Made by a program: the position numbers and the translations under genes
From: Candidatus Cellulosilyticum pullistercoris
GTDB taxonomy: Bacteria; Bacillota; Clostridia; Lachnospirales; Cellulosilyticaceae
DNA: 15,027 nt
Reading direction: 5' to 3'
Assembly: GCA_018883705.1 (NCBI GenBank)
Contig: JAHLFQ010000101.1
Location: 1-15,027 of the forward strand
The notes under the pieces: model-generated
The model's database searches: none
Seen by the model: the letters and a program-made list of their open reading frames with translations, nothing else
Told to the model about the DNA's origin: nothing
Part shown: piece by piece, positions 1 to 6,668 of the stretch
Layout: each line of letters opens with the position of its first letter
Numbering within the stretch: the stretch's first letter is position 1

Positions 1-2
1 AT

Positions 3-95
3 TATTGTAAAAGTATAGAGCTACCCACACAAGGCATAAAAATAATGACATATCTATTAGAGGCTGTAAGTAAAGACATAAATAATAGTTTTTAG
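3..95 (+). CDS. C-terminal tail of an unidentified protein (cut by window edge)
   Basis: The third frame is open from the left edge to a TAG at 93-95, giving 30 residues that end in a mixed helical stretch (TYLLEAVSKDI). The residue mix looks like real protein, and the other two forward frames stop within the first 20 bases. I do not recognise the family from this tail. No clear rho-independent terminator follows before the next gene. It could be chance open frame because it is short. Confidence 0.35.
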   Translation, partial: YCKSIELPTQGIKIMTYLLEAVSKDINNSF

Positions 96-140
96 TTATA
101 TAATAAGTTGTTAGGAGAATAAAATTTTCTAGAGCGGTTT

Positions 141-146
141 TATAAT
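141..146 (+). promoter_or_regulatory. Possible -10 element upstream of the acetyltransferase gene
   Basis: A perfect TATAAT lies about 40 bases before the predicted start. No good -35 hexamer sits 16-18 bases upstream, so this is only a weak promoter candidate. The gene might instead be transcribed from further upstream. Confidence 0.3.
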
Positions 147-188
147 GATATCCAAGTCATAGAAATTAAAATAAAGGTGAGTGAAAAC

Positions 189-824
189 TTGAATATCTCG
201 AAATTATATCATGTAGATAAGAAAAATATAAAAGCCCTTGAAGCGTTACTGACGGAATGTTTTGAGGAAGATCCATTATACAAGAAGCTCATTCCAGATG
301 AACAGAGACGTAAGAAGCTGCTTCCAGAGCTATTTGAATGTGATTTAGAGGAGCTTTTTAGTACCTGTGAAATCTATGCAGATAGTAAGGCATTAAATGG
401 AATGATTGTTGTATGCGATGAGACCAGGTCCTATAATAAATTTAAAATCTTTTTAGAAGAAATGCATGCTTATTTTAAGACGAATCACTATCTTATTAAA
501 GAAGATCCTTCTTTAAAGACATTTTATAATTTTATTATAGGTAAGGATTACTTAAATTCAAAATGGACAGAGGAAATTCATAAAGATAATAGGTTACATA
601 TTATCTATTTAGCAGTGAGACCATCTATGCAACATCATGGTATTTCGAGTCAGTTAATAGAGTCAGTATTAGAGTATGCACAAGAAAGAAAATTAGTCGT
701 ATCCTTAGAAACACATAATGAACAAAATGTTAAGTTTTATGAGAATTTTGGCTTCCAGCTTTTTGAAATAGTTGAGAAACATTTTAATCTAAAACAATAT
801 TGTTTAGTTTATAACCTTACATAG
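189..824 (+). CDS. GNAT family N-acetyltransferase
   Basis: Predicted acetyl-CoA-dependent N-acetyltransferase; the substrate cannot be told from the sequence. The C-terminal half carries GNAT motif A: a beta strand (HIIYLAVRPSMQ) followed by the QxxGxS pyrophosphate-binding loop (QHHGIS, about residues 148-153) and a helix. It is followed by motif B-like sequence ending in KFYENFGF. The N-terminal half is a charged helical region. I choose TTG at 189 (211 residues) because AAAGGTGAG at 173-181 sits 7 bases before it. A GTG at 177 in the same frame would add four residues but overlaps that RBS and has no good RBS of its own. The gene ends in a strong terminator shared with the convergent thioredoxin-like gene. 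Family call is firm, specificity unknown. Confidence 0.85.
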   Translation: MNISKLYHVDKKNIKALEALLTECFEEDPLYKKLIPDEQRRKKLLPELFECDLEELFSTCEIYADSKALNGMIVVCDETRSYNKFKIFLEEMHAYFKTNHYLIKEDPSLKTFYNFIIGKDYLNSKWTEEIHKDNRLHIIYLAVRPSMQHHGISSQLIESVLEYAQERKLVVSLETHNEQNVKFYENFGFQLFEIVEKHFNLKQYCLVYNLT

Positions 825-825
825 G

Positions 826-867
826 AAAAAATAAGAGTAACCAGCTAGAGGGTTACTCTTATTTTTT
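826..867. terminator. Bidirectional rho-independent terminator
   Basis: A perfect 17-bp inverted repeat (826-842 with 851-867) encloses an 8-base loop. One arm starts with six A and the other ends in six T, so it can terminate the acetyltransferase gene on + and the thioredoxin-like gene on -. Confidence 0.92.
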
Positions 868-882
868 ATACAAAACAATTAT

Positions 883-1233
883 TTATTTTACCATATCTAA
901 TAGTTCTTCCTCTGGAGTTGAAGAATCACAACGAACTTTTACTTCTCCATTTTTACTAACAATAAATCCTGGTACAGTTACAATATTATACTTCTCTCTA
1001 AAGGAGTTAATTTCGCTATCTGAAGCATTATCGCTCTCTACGTAATAAATAGTTGAGTTAATCTCACTAGCCAATCCACTTAATTTTCTAGCAAATTTAC
1101 GGCAGAATGGGCATGTTGCACGACCAATATAAACAATAGCTAATTCTTCATTAGATAATAATTGATCTGCTGTTGTAGAAAGAACTTTTTCAAATGATTT
1201 TATATCCTCTTCATAGGTATCTTTTTCAAACAT
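883..1233 (-). CDS. Thioredoxin-like protein with CPFC motif
   Basis: A 116-residue cytoplasmic thioredoxin-fold protein with no signal peptide. The redox motif CPFC is at residues 41-44 after the strand AIVYIG, and the cis-proline loop (TVPGF, Pro88) follows a conserved spacing. The layout is like the small thioredoxin-like proteins often annotated as bacteriocin transport accessory protein, but no bacteriocin gene is nearby, so general thiol-disulfide exchange is the safer call. The start at 1233 is chosen because AGGAGGAT (1238-1245) lies just upstream; a longer in-frame start at 1269 would overlap the promoter and lacks an RBS. A solitary gene, convergent with the acetyltransferase and divergent from the small hypothetical gene. 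Confidence 0.83.
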   Translation of the reverse strand: MFEKDTYEEDIKSFEKVLSTTADQLLSNEELAIVYIGRATCPFCRKFARKLSGLASEINSTIYYVESDNASDSEINSFREKYNIVTVPGFIVSKNGEVKVRCDSSTPEEELLDMVK

Positions 1234-1259
1234 TTTAATCCTCCTAGGTTTTTTAGAAT

Positions 1260-1288
1260 AGTATATCAAAACTAAATAACTCCATCAA
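1260..1288 (-). promoter_or_regulatory. Sigma-A promoter for the thioredoxin-like gene
   Basis: On the minus strand TTGATG (1283-1288) is separated by 17 bases from TATACT (1260-1265). Both hexamers are close to the vegetative consensus and lie just upstream of the RBS at 1238-1245. Confidence 0.65.
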
Positions 1289-1304
1289 ATATTGGTATTT
1301 TCAT

Positions 1305-1334
1305 TTGACCTATTTGCTAAGGGGAAGATATAAT
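1305..1334 (+). promoter_or_regulatory. Sigma-A promoter for the 70-residue hypothetical gene
   Basis: TTGACC (1305-1310) and a perfect TATAAT (1329-1334) are 18 bases apart, predicting a transcript starting near 1341. This leaves a leader of about 78 bases before the chosen start at 1419. Confidence 0.7.
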
Positions 1335-1418
1335 GTATGGTATTCATTAGGATGTAAATGATAGATGATCATAAGTAACAATAGATTTATAACAGAATCA
1401 AATGAGGAGGTAGCAACG

Positions 1419-1631
1419 ATGTTTATAAAAGAAGATAATACGTATAATGAAATGAGAGAAAGTTCGACGATGCAGTGGTTAAATGAACTATCAGAAAGTG
1501 ATCATGTAGTTAATAGAGGTGGGGCTAAAGTGACGCTGGAATATATAGAGTATTTAAATAGAAGAATTAAAGAATTAGAAGCTAAGAATACGCTTAAAGA
1601 TGAATTTCTAAAGAAGCTAAAGCATAAATAG
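1419..1631 (+). CDS. Small hypothetical protein with C-terminal coiled coil
   Basis: A 70-residue protein I do not recognise. The centre has a VNRGGAKVTLEYIEYLN segment, and the C-terminus (from about residue 43) is a charged helix rich in Glu/Lys with leucines spaced as in a short coiled coil. There is no membrane segment, signal peptide or cysteine. I start it at 1419 because GAGGAGGT (1404-1411) is a near-perfect Shine-Dalgarno sequence 7 bases ahead; an ATG at 1365 in the same frame would add 18 residues with no comparable RBS. It has its own consensus promoter and its own terminator, so it is a monocistronic, probably well-translated gene. It could be a small regulatory or adaptor protein, but that is only inference. 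Confidence 0.7.
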   Translation: MFIKEDNTYNEMRESSTMQWLNELSESDHVVNRGGAKVTLEYIEYLNRRIKELEAKNTLKDEFLKKLKHK

Positions 1632-1656
1632 AAGAAAGCTTAATAGATATTTATAG

Positions 1657-1686
1657 AACACAGGGTAAAATTTATCCTGTGTTTTT
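1657..1686 (+). terminator. Rho-independent terminator
   Basis: AACACAGG (1657-1664) pairs with CCTGTGTT (1676-1683), the stem being extendable through a G-U pair into the AT-rich loop, followed by a T run to 1686. It ends the small hypothetical gene and separates it from the sigma factor operon. Confidence 0.85.
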
Positions 1687-1714
1687 GGCATGTTTAATTT
1701 GAACCCAATATAAT
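1685..1714 (+). promoter_or_regulatory. Candidate sigma-A promoter of the sigma factor operon
   Basis: TTGGCA (1685-1690) is 18 bases from a perfect TATAAT (1709-1714). The -35 element touches the T run of the preceding terminator. About 85 bases of leader follow before the GTG start. I could not find a convincing ECF-type promoter here, so autoregulation by the sigma factor is not shown. Confidence 0.5.
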
Positions 1715-1798
1715 TTATAAAAAGTTAGTGAAAAAGTAAATAACGAGGTATATATAGGTAGACGAATCATTGAGTTTAGATAAGGAAGGAGAAATTAG

Positions 1799-2350
1799 GT
1801 GGAAGATAAAGCGTTAATTCATTTTATGAAAGAAAATCCTGAGGGTGGCTTAAATCAAGTAATGTCACTTTATGCACCCTTTGTAAAAGCGATTATCGTT
1901 AAGTACTTAGGATGTGAGAAGAAAGAAGATATCAAAGAATGTATAGCTGATGTCTTTATTAAGCTCTGGCGATTTATAGGAAATTTTGATGAGAGTAAAG
2001 GGAGTTTAAAAAGTTACATAGCAGTTATTGCTAGAAATGAAGCATTAAGAAAACTTAAAAAAGAAGGAAAATACTTGAGTGACCTTAATATAGATGAGTT
2101 AGAAATTGGGATAGAGGTAGATATGGTTAGTGAAATGGGAAGGAAGATAAATGCCAAGTTAGTACAAGAAGCCATTGAGGCATTAAAGGAACCAGATAGG
2201 CAAATTTTTATTAAACGTTATTTTTGGGGACAAAGAATTAAAGAAATCAGTAAGGAATTAAGATTAGAGGAGAAGTTTATAGAAAATAGGTTGTACTTAG
2301 TCAAAAAACAACTTAAAGGGAAGCTGTTAGAAAAGGGGGTTATACTATGA
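1799..2350 (+). CDS. ECF-type sigma-70 family RNA polymerase sigma factor
   Basis: A 183-residue alternative sigma factor directing RNA polymerase to a specific promoter set. Region sigma-2 spans about residues 20-88 (YAPFVKAIIVKYL, then DVFIKLWRFIGNFD and SLKSYIAVIARNEALRKLK, the typical 2.1-2.4 pattern). Region sigma-4 spans about 118-178 (EAIEALKEPDRQIFIKRYFW, then a HTH through ELRLEEKFIENRLYLVKKQLK). Sigma-3 is absent, as in ECF proteins. The GTG start has AGGAAGGAG 7 bases upstream. The stop overlaps the start of the next gene as ATGA, indicating translational coupling with its presumed anti-sigma partner. The target promoters and the inducing signal are unknown. Confidence 0.9.
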   Translation: MEDKALIHFMKENPEGGLNQVMSLYAPFVKAIIVKYLGCEKKEDIKECIADVFIKLWRFIGNFDESKGSLKSYIAVIARNEALRKLKKEGKYLSDLNIDELEIGIEVDMVSEMGRKINAKLVQEAIEALKEPDRQIFIKRYFWGQRIKEISKELRLEEKFIENRLYLVKKQLKGKLLEKGVIL

Positions 2351-3858
2351 AAAGAATAGATGAGCTACTAGAATCAATCGAATTAAGAGAAGAAGATTAT
2401 GAGATGATTACAGAAGAATCACTTACAGAATCAGAACTAGATGAGATTAAAGAAATGGTATTAAAAACAGTAAAAAAAGAAAAAGAGGTTATTGATTTTA
2501 AAGATATAAAAAGAAGAAAGTCAAAGAGATGGGTATTACCGCTAGTAGCTACACTGGCTATAGGAGGTTCCTTGATTGCGGGTGTTACAAGTCAGAACTT
2601 AGGAGAAGTATTTAAAGTTATTTTTGGAGAAAATGCTTCTAATATTGGTGAAAGTGGTTTGGAACTTGGGATAAGTGATACACAGCAGGGGATAACTTTA
2701 AATGTTCAAGGCATTGTTGGGGATAAACAAAATGCCATTATTTTATTTGATATAGAAAAATCGGAAGGTGAAAGTTTTAAGGGAAATGATATTCAATTTG
2801 GTAAGCTAAGCTTTAGAGTAAAGAAAGGCTGGGAGTTTAAGGGATGGAATCCTTTTAAAGGTTTTAGTCGTGTTGAAAGTAGTTCTAGCTATGGATGTAG
2901 AAGAATAGATGAAGCTTATCAAATGCCTAATCAGCGTATTTTTCAATTAGATGCAACACTAGATGAAACCTTAATAGGTAAAGAAGCTGTTTTAGAAATA
3001 ACAGATATTATAGAGGTACAGCAGGGAGATTGGGAATCAGAAGTAGATTTAGTAGACTTTTTTAAGAAGCATCCAGGCTACCTCGAACAAGCAACGATTC
3101 CAATGCCACAAGATCTTTTAACTTATATGTCTGAAGAAGAATTAAAGTATGAGGGATATCAAGAAAAAGAAATAGAAAACATCATGGTAAATATTCCAAA
3201 GAGAGCGTTACCTTCTAGAAATTTAGATTTAGACCTTTATCCAGAACTTAAAAGTAATTGGAAAGTGGATAATATCGGATTTGTAGAAGGAAAGTTGCAT
3301 ATTAGAATGTATGGCGTAGGAAATCCTGCTTATACGCCAAGTTTTAAAGATGCTTTAGGAAATGAAGTAGAGATGACTTATAACATTACAGTGACATCTT
3401 CTAGTGATAATCAGGATGAAGATATTTCTGTAGGATATTATGTTTATGATATCAAAGATATAGAGGCATTAAGTCAGGTAAAACTAAGTAGCTGGTTTCA
3501 AAAAGAAATTAAGCAGAATCAAGGTACATGGCAGGTTCCTTTTACAATAGATATTAAAAATCAAGAAAAGCAGATTATAACCAATCAAGAAATCCCTTGG
3601 TACAATAATACCTATTTGACCATAAAAGAGATGAAACTCTCCAATCTATCCTTACAAGTGACTTATGTAGGAGAAAAAGCATATGGTATGCCAAAGATGA
3701 AAATAAAGTTTAAAGATGGCAGAGAACAAGAAGGCTTCCGCCAAGGAGGCTCTCGAGAGAAAAATCAAATAGAATGTATTTATACTTTTGGAGTACCTAT
3801 TGATATATCTGAAGTAGAATCAATTAAGATTAATGAGGTTGAAATACAGGTAGAGTAG
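2347..3858 (+). CDS. DUF4179-like single-pass membrane protein, putative anti-sigma factor
   Basis: A 503-residue protein. About 61 acidic and charged residues come first (predicted cytoplasmic), then one membrane segment at about 62-82 (WVLPLVATLAIGGSLIAG) preceded by a KRRKSKR cluster, then a long beta-rich extracytoplasmic part. This layout and its place directly after an ECF sigma gene match the DUF4179 family, described as putative anti-sigma factors in Firmicutes; the C-terminal part may be a DUF5643-like domain. The start overlaps the sigma gene by ATGA, with AAAGGGGGT as RBS. The cytoplasmic segment has no zinc-binding HxxxCxxC anti-sigma motif, so sigma binding would use another fold. 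Likely role: sense an envelope signal and control the sigma factor. The signal is unknown. Confidence 0.8.
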   Translation: MKRIDELLESIELREEDYEMITEESLTESELDEIKEMVLKTVKKEKEVIDFKDIKRRKSKRWVLPLVATLAIGGSLIAGVTSQNLGEVFKVIFGENASNIGESGLELGISDTQQGITLNVQGIVGDKQNAIILFDIEKSEGESFKGNDIQFGKLSFRVKKGWEFKGWNPFKGFSRVESSSSYGCRRIDEAYQMPNQRIFQLDATLDETLIGKEAVLEITDIIEVQQGDWESEVDLVDFFKKHPGYLEQATIPMPQDLLTYMSEEELKYEGYQEKEIENIMVNIPKRALPSRNLDLDLYPELKSNWKVDNIGFVEGKLHIRMYGVGNPAYTPSFKDALGNEVEMTYNITVTSSSDNQDEDISVGYYVYDIKDIEALSQVKLSSWFQKEIKQNQGTWQVPFTIDIKNQEKQIITNQEIPWYNNTYLTIKEMKLSNLSLQVTYVGEKAYGMPKMKIKFKDGREQEGFRQGGSREKNQIECIYTFGVPIDISEVESIKINEVEIQVE

Positions 3859-3860
3859 AT

Positions 3861-3900
3861 AAAAAGCCACGAGCTCATTTAGTATGAGCCGTGGCTTTTT
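3861..3900. terminator. Bidirectional rho-independent terminator
   Basis: An 11-bp arm (3861-3871 with 3890-3900), one bulged A at 3872, then a 6-bp stem (3873-3878 with 3884-3889) around loop TTAGT. A5 and T5 flanks allow use from both sides. The lysR stop codon (3899-3901) lies in its edge. Confidence 0.93.
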
Positions 3901-4774
3901 ATTTGATGTAATCCTCTAGAAACTCATAGAAAAGATTGACTACAGTAGAGTGATAACTATTAGGATTGCGAAGGAGGCAGATATTCGAATTGAATCCATG
4001 GTCAGAGATAGCTTTTTGAACCATATGAGGGGCAGATAAAAGAGGCAGGGTAGATTCAGGAATAATACCTATACCTAGTCCTGAGTTTGCCATACTGGCA
4101 GTAGTTCGAGCATCATCATTCATACAAAAAATATAGGGATTTAACCCTTCTTCCATACAAAAGTTTTTCACAAATTTTTGCCAGCGGCGATATAAAATAA
4201 GAGGCTTATCACAAATTTGAGATAAAGAAACATAAGAGTTGTGAAGGCCTTCAAAATATTTATCATGTCCTACTGCATAAACTTGTTCTTTCATTAGAAG
4301 GGTACACTCTAGGTCATCAGCGGAAAAGGGAGTGCGGACAATGGCTAATTCGATAAGATTACTTCTAAGTTTATCTAACTGTTCATAGGTATTTCCCTCA
4401 AAGACATTGAAAAGAATGTCAGGATAAATTTGATGAAAGTGAGTAAGCCAGTCATTAATAAGAGTACTTCCTATAGAAGAAATAATGCCGATGCGTAAGG
4501 TGCCTATTTTGCCAGATGTATAGTCGGCTAACTCCTTTTTTGAGATATCTATAAGTTCTAAGATGGAGGTTGCTCGTGCATAGAGCATATGGCCTGCTTG
4601 AGTCAATTCAATTTTCCTAGAACCACGTTCAAAGAGGGTTACACCTAGTTCATTTTCTAGTTCTTTTAGCTTAGTGCTAAGAGGGGGCTGGGAAATATTC
4701 AGTTTTATTGCAGCTTTAGAGATATTACCTTCTTGTACTGTAGCTACAAAATATGAAAGTTGCTTAAAATCCAT
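3899..4774 (-). CDS. LysR family transcriptional regulator
   Basis: A 291-residue LysR-type regulator. The N-terminal winged HTH occupies about residues 1-60 (MDFKQLSYFVATVQEGNISKAA, then SQPPLSTKLKELENELGVTLFER), followed by the linker helix and a periplasmic-binding-protein-like effector domain (about 90-290) with the conserved GLGIGIIPE segment. I start it at 4774 because the minus strand has AGGAGA (4781-4786) 6 bases ahead; the longer frame to 4843 adds 23 residues with no LysR similarity. It is divergent from the ABC exporter pair, so it probably regulates that operon and itself in response to a small molecule. The effector is unknown; LysR control of this type of exporter is an inference from position. 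Confidence 0.9.
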   Translation of the reverse strand: MDFKQLSYFVATVQEGNISKAAIKLNISQPPLSTKLKELENELGVTLFERGSRKIELTQAGHMLYARATSILELIDISKKELADYTSGKIGTLRIGIISSIGSTLINDWLTHFHQIYPDILFNVFEGNTYEQLDKLRSNLIELAIVRTPFSADDLECTLLMKEQVYAVGHDKYFEGLHNSYVSLSQICDKPLILYRRWQKFVKNFCMEEGLNPYIFCMNDDARTTASMANSGLGIGIIPESTLPLLSAPHMVQKAISDHGFNSNICLLRNPNSYHSTVVNLFYEFLEDYIK

Positions 4775-4819
4775 AGATGATCTCCTATATATAAAAATAG
4801 CTTTAATATCATAATAATT

Positions 4820-4831
4820 TATCTTAAGATA
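4820..4831. promoter_or_regulatory. 12-bp palindrome, candidate LysR operator
   Basis: TATCTTAAGATA is a perfect palindrome between the divergent lysR and exporter genes, just upstream of the likely lysR promoter region (a TATGAT-like -10 on the minus strand at 4808-4813). Position fits autoregulation, but the region is AT-rich and no binding data exist. Confidence 0.35.
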
Positions 4832-4867
4832 TATTAAAAACATATAGATAGTATAGCATATTAATAA

Positions 4868-4896
4868 TTTTCATATAGTATTTATTGTGTTATGAT
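4868..4896 (+). promoter_or_regulatory. Promoter of the ABC exporter operon (extended -10)
   Basis: TATGAT (4891-4896) is preceded by TG one base upstream, making an extended -10. A weak -35, TTTTCA (4868-4873), lies 17 bases away, as is common for activator-dependent promoters. Upstream are two similar stretches, CATATAGATAGTAT (from 4841) and CATATAGTAT (from 4872), that could be LysR contacts. Confidence 0.5.
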
Positions 4897-4938
4897 GAGA
4901 GTCGGAAATTTAAAAATACTAGGAGAAGGAGGTAATAT

Positions 4939-6666
4939 ATGAAAAAGTTACTCATTTACTTAAGAGATTATAAAAAGGAGTGTGTATTTGCCCCTTTATT
5001 TAAAATGCTAGAAGCATCTTTTGAATTATTTGTGCCTCTTGTTATGGCGGCGATCATTGATACAGGAATTGCAAATGGTGATAAAAACTATATTGTTAAA
5101 ATGTGTATACTACTTATTGTATTAGGTATTATCGGACTAGTTTGTTCCATTACGGCACAATTTTTTGCTGCTAAAGCAGCAGTAGGATTTGCTACAGGAC
5201 TTAGGCATTCACTTTTTGAGCATTTATTAGGTCTTTCCTTCACAGAGATTGATACACTAGGGACATCTACCATGATTACCAGAATGACAAGTGATGTAAA
5301 TCAAGCGCAAAATGGAGTTAATATGGTACTTCGTTTGTTTTTAAGGTCTCCGTTCGTTGTATTTGGTGCAACGATTATGGCATTTACCATTGATGTAAAA
5401 TCTGCTTTTGTTTTTGTTATAGCTATTATTCTATTATCTATAGTTGTATTTGGAATCATGCTGATTAATATTCCTATGCTAAAATCTGTGCAACAAAAAT
5501 TAGATACTGTCATGGGAAGTACCAGAGAGAACCTAACAGGTGTTCGTGTTATTAGAGCATTTTGTAAAGAAGAGGAAGAACTTGAAGCTTTTAAGAGAAA
5601 GAATGAGACTTTAACGAGGACTCAGAAAAGAGCGGGAAGTATCTCAGCACTTATGAATCCGTTAACCTATGTCATTATTAATGTAGCTATTGTAAGGCTT
5701 ATTTGGGTGGGTGCACTTCAAGTAGATACAGGTAACTTAACACAAGGTCAAGTGGTGGCATTATATAACTATATGTCTCAGATTCTAGTAGAACTAATTA
5801 AGTTAGCTAGTTTAATTATTACAGTAAATAAATCTATAGCTTGTGGCAATCGTATAGCAGATGTATTTGAAATTCAATCCAGTATGAGGGAGCAATCTAC
5901 AGTAGATAACATCGTTCAGCCTATGTATGAAGAGGATAGTGTAGAATTTAAAAATGTTTCTCTTACTTATGCTAATGCGGGTGAAGCATCTTTAACAGGC
6001 ATTGATTTTAAAGTTAAAAAGGGACAAACTGTAGGTATTATAGGGGGGACAGGATCAGGAAAGAGTTCTGTCGTTCATCTGATTCCTAGATTCTATGATG
6101 CCACATCAGGTGAAGTGCTTATTGGAGGTATCAATGTAAAGGATTACCCTATCCACAAGCTTCGAGACAAAGTAGGTATTGTGATGCAAAAAGCCGTTCT
6201 TTTTAAAGGAGATATTGAGGAAAATTTAAGATGGGGTAAGAAGGATGCTACCAAAGAAGAGATAAATGAAGCACTTTCTATCGCTCAAGCAAAAGATATA
6301 GTAGAAGCAAAGGGAGGCCTTTTAGCTACTATTGAACAAGGTGGTAGAAATCTATCAGGTGGTCAAAGACAACGTATGACCATTGCTAGGGCTTTAGTGA
6401 AAAAACCAGAAATTCTTATATTAGATGATAGTACTTCTGCTTTAGACTTTGCAACAGATGCAAAATTACGTCAGGCGATTAAGGCATTAGACTATAAGCC
6501 AACCGTCTTTATTGTTTCTCAAAGAGCATCATCTATTCAATATGCAGATCAAATTATTGTATTAGATGACGGAAATATGGTAGGTAAAGGGACTCATGGG
6601 GAGCTTCTTAAAACTTGTGAAGTTTATCAGGAAATTTATTATTCTCAGTTTAAGAAGGAGGTATAG
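4939..6666 (+). CDS. ABC exporter half-transporter, degenerate ATPase subunit
   Basis: A 575-residue type IV ABC exporter half: transmembrane domain at about 1-310 (hydrophobic segments around 15-40, 55-78, 138-180, 240-260, 270-298) and nucleotide-binding domain at about 330-575. Walker A is GGTGSGKS (369-376), Q-loop Gln417, signature LSGGQ (472-476), Walker B ILILD (492-496). The residue after Walker B, normally the catalytic Glu, is Asp497, and the H-loop His is Gln528. It therefore supplies an intact signature but a poor ATPase core, the classic partner in heterodimeric exporters (BmrCD, LmrCD, TM287/288 types). AAGGAGGT precedes the start by 5 bases. The partner gene follows after 2 bases. 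Likely a multidrug or lipid/peptide exporter; substrate unknown. Confidence 0.93.
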   Translation: MKKLLIYLRDYKKECVFAPLFKMLEASFELFVPLVMAAIIDTGIANGDKNYIVKMCILLIVLGIIGLVCSITAQFFAAKAAVGFATGLRHSLFEHLLGLSFTEIDTLGTSTMITRMTSDVNQAQNGVNMVLRLFLRSPFVVFGATIMAFTIDVKSAFVFVIAIILLSIVVFGIMLINIPMLKSVQQKLDTVMGSTRENLTGVRVIRAFCKEEEELEAFKRKNETLTRTQKRAGSISALMNPLTYVIINVAIVRLIWVGALQVDTGNLTQGQVVALYNYMSQILVELIKLASLIITVNKSIACGNRIADVFEIQSSMREQSTVDNIVQPMYEEDSVEFKNVSLTYANAGEASLTGIDFKVKKGQTVGIIGGTGSGKSSVVHLIPRFYDATSGEVLIGGINVKDYPIHKLRDKVGIVMQKAVLFKGDIEENLRWGKKDATKEEINEALSIAQAKDIVEAKGGLLATIEQGGRNLSGGQRQRMTIARALVKKPEILILDDSTSALDFATDAKLRQAIKALDYKPTVFIVSQRASSIQYADQIIVLDDGNMVGKGTHGELLKTCEVYQEIYYSQFKKEV

Positions 6667-6668
6667 AC

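Noticed and set aside
1234..1269. N-terminal extension of the thioredoxin-like protein (start at 1269)
   Set aside because: The extra 12 residues cover the RBS and -10 region and are not thioredoxin-like; the ATG at 1233 has a near-perfect RBS.
1720..1798. Autoregulatory ECF promoter upstream of the sigma factor
   Set aside because: No pair of GAAAC-like -35 and CGTC-like -10 elements at proper spacing was found; the TGAAAAAG and ACGA strings are too loose.
5088..5513. Two open frames on the minus strand inside the first exporter gene
   Set aside because: They lie wholly within a strongly supported gene, have no RBS, and their translations lack domain features; likewise the minus-strand frames at 7922-8104 and 13232-13610.
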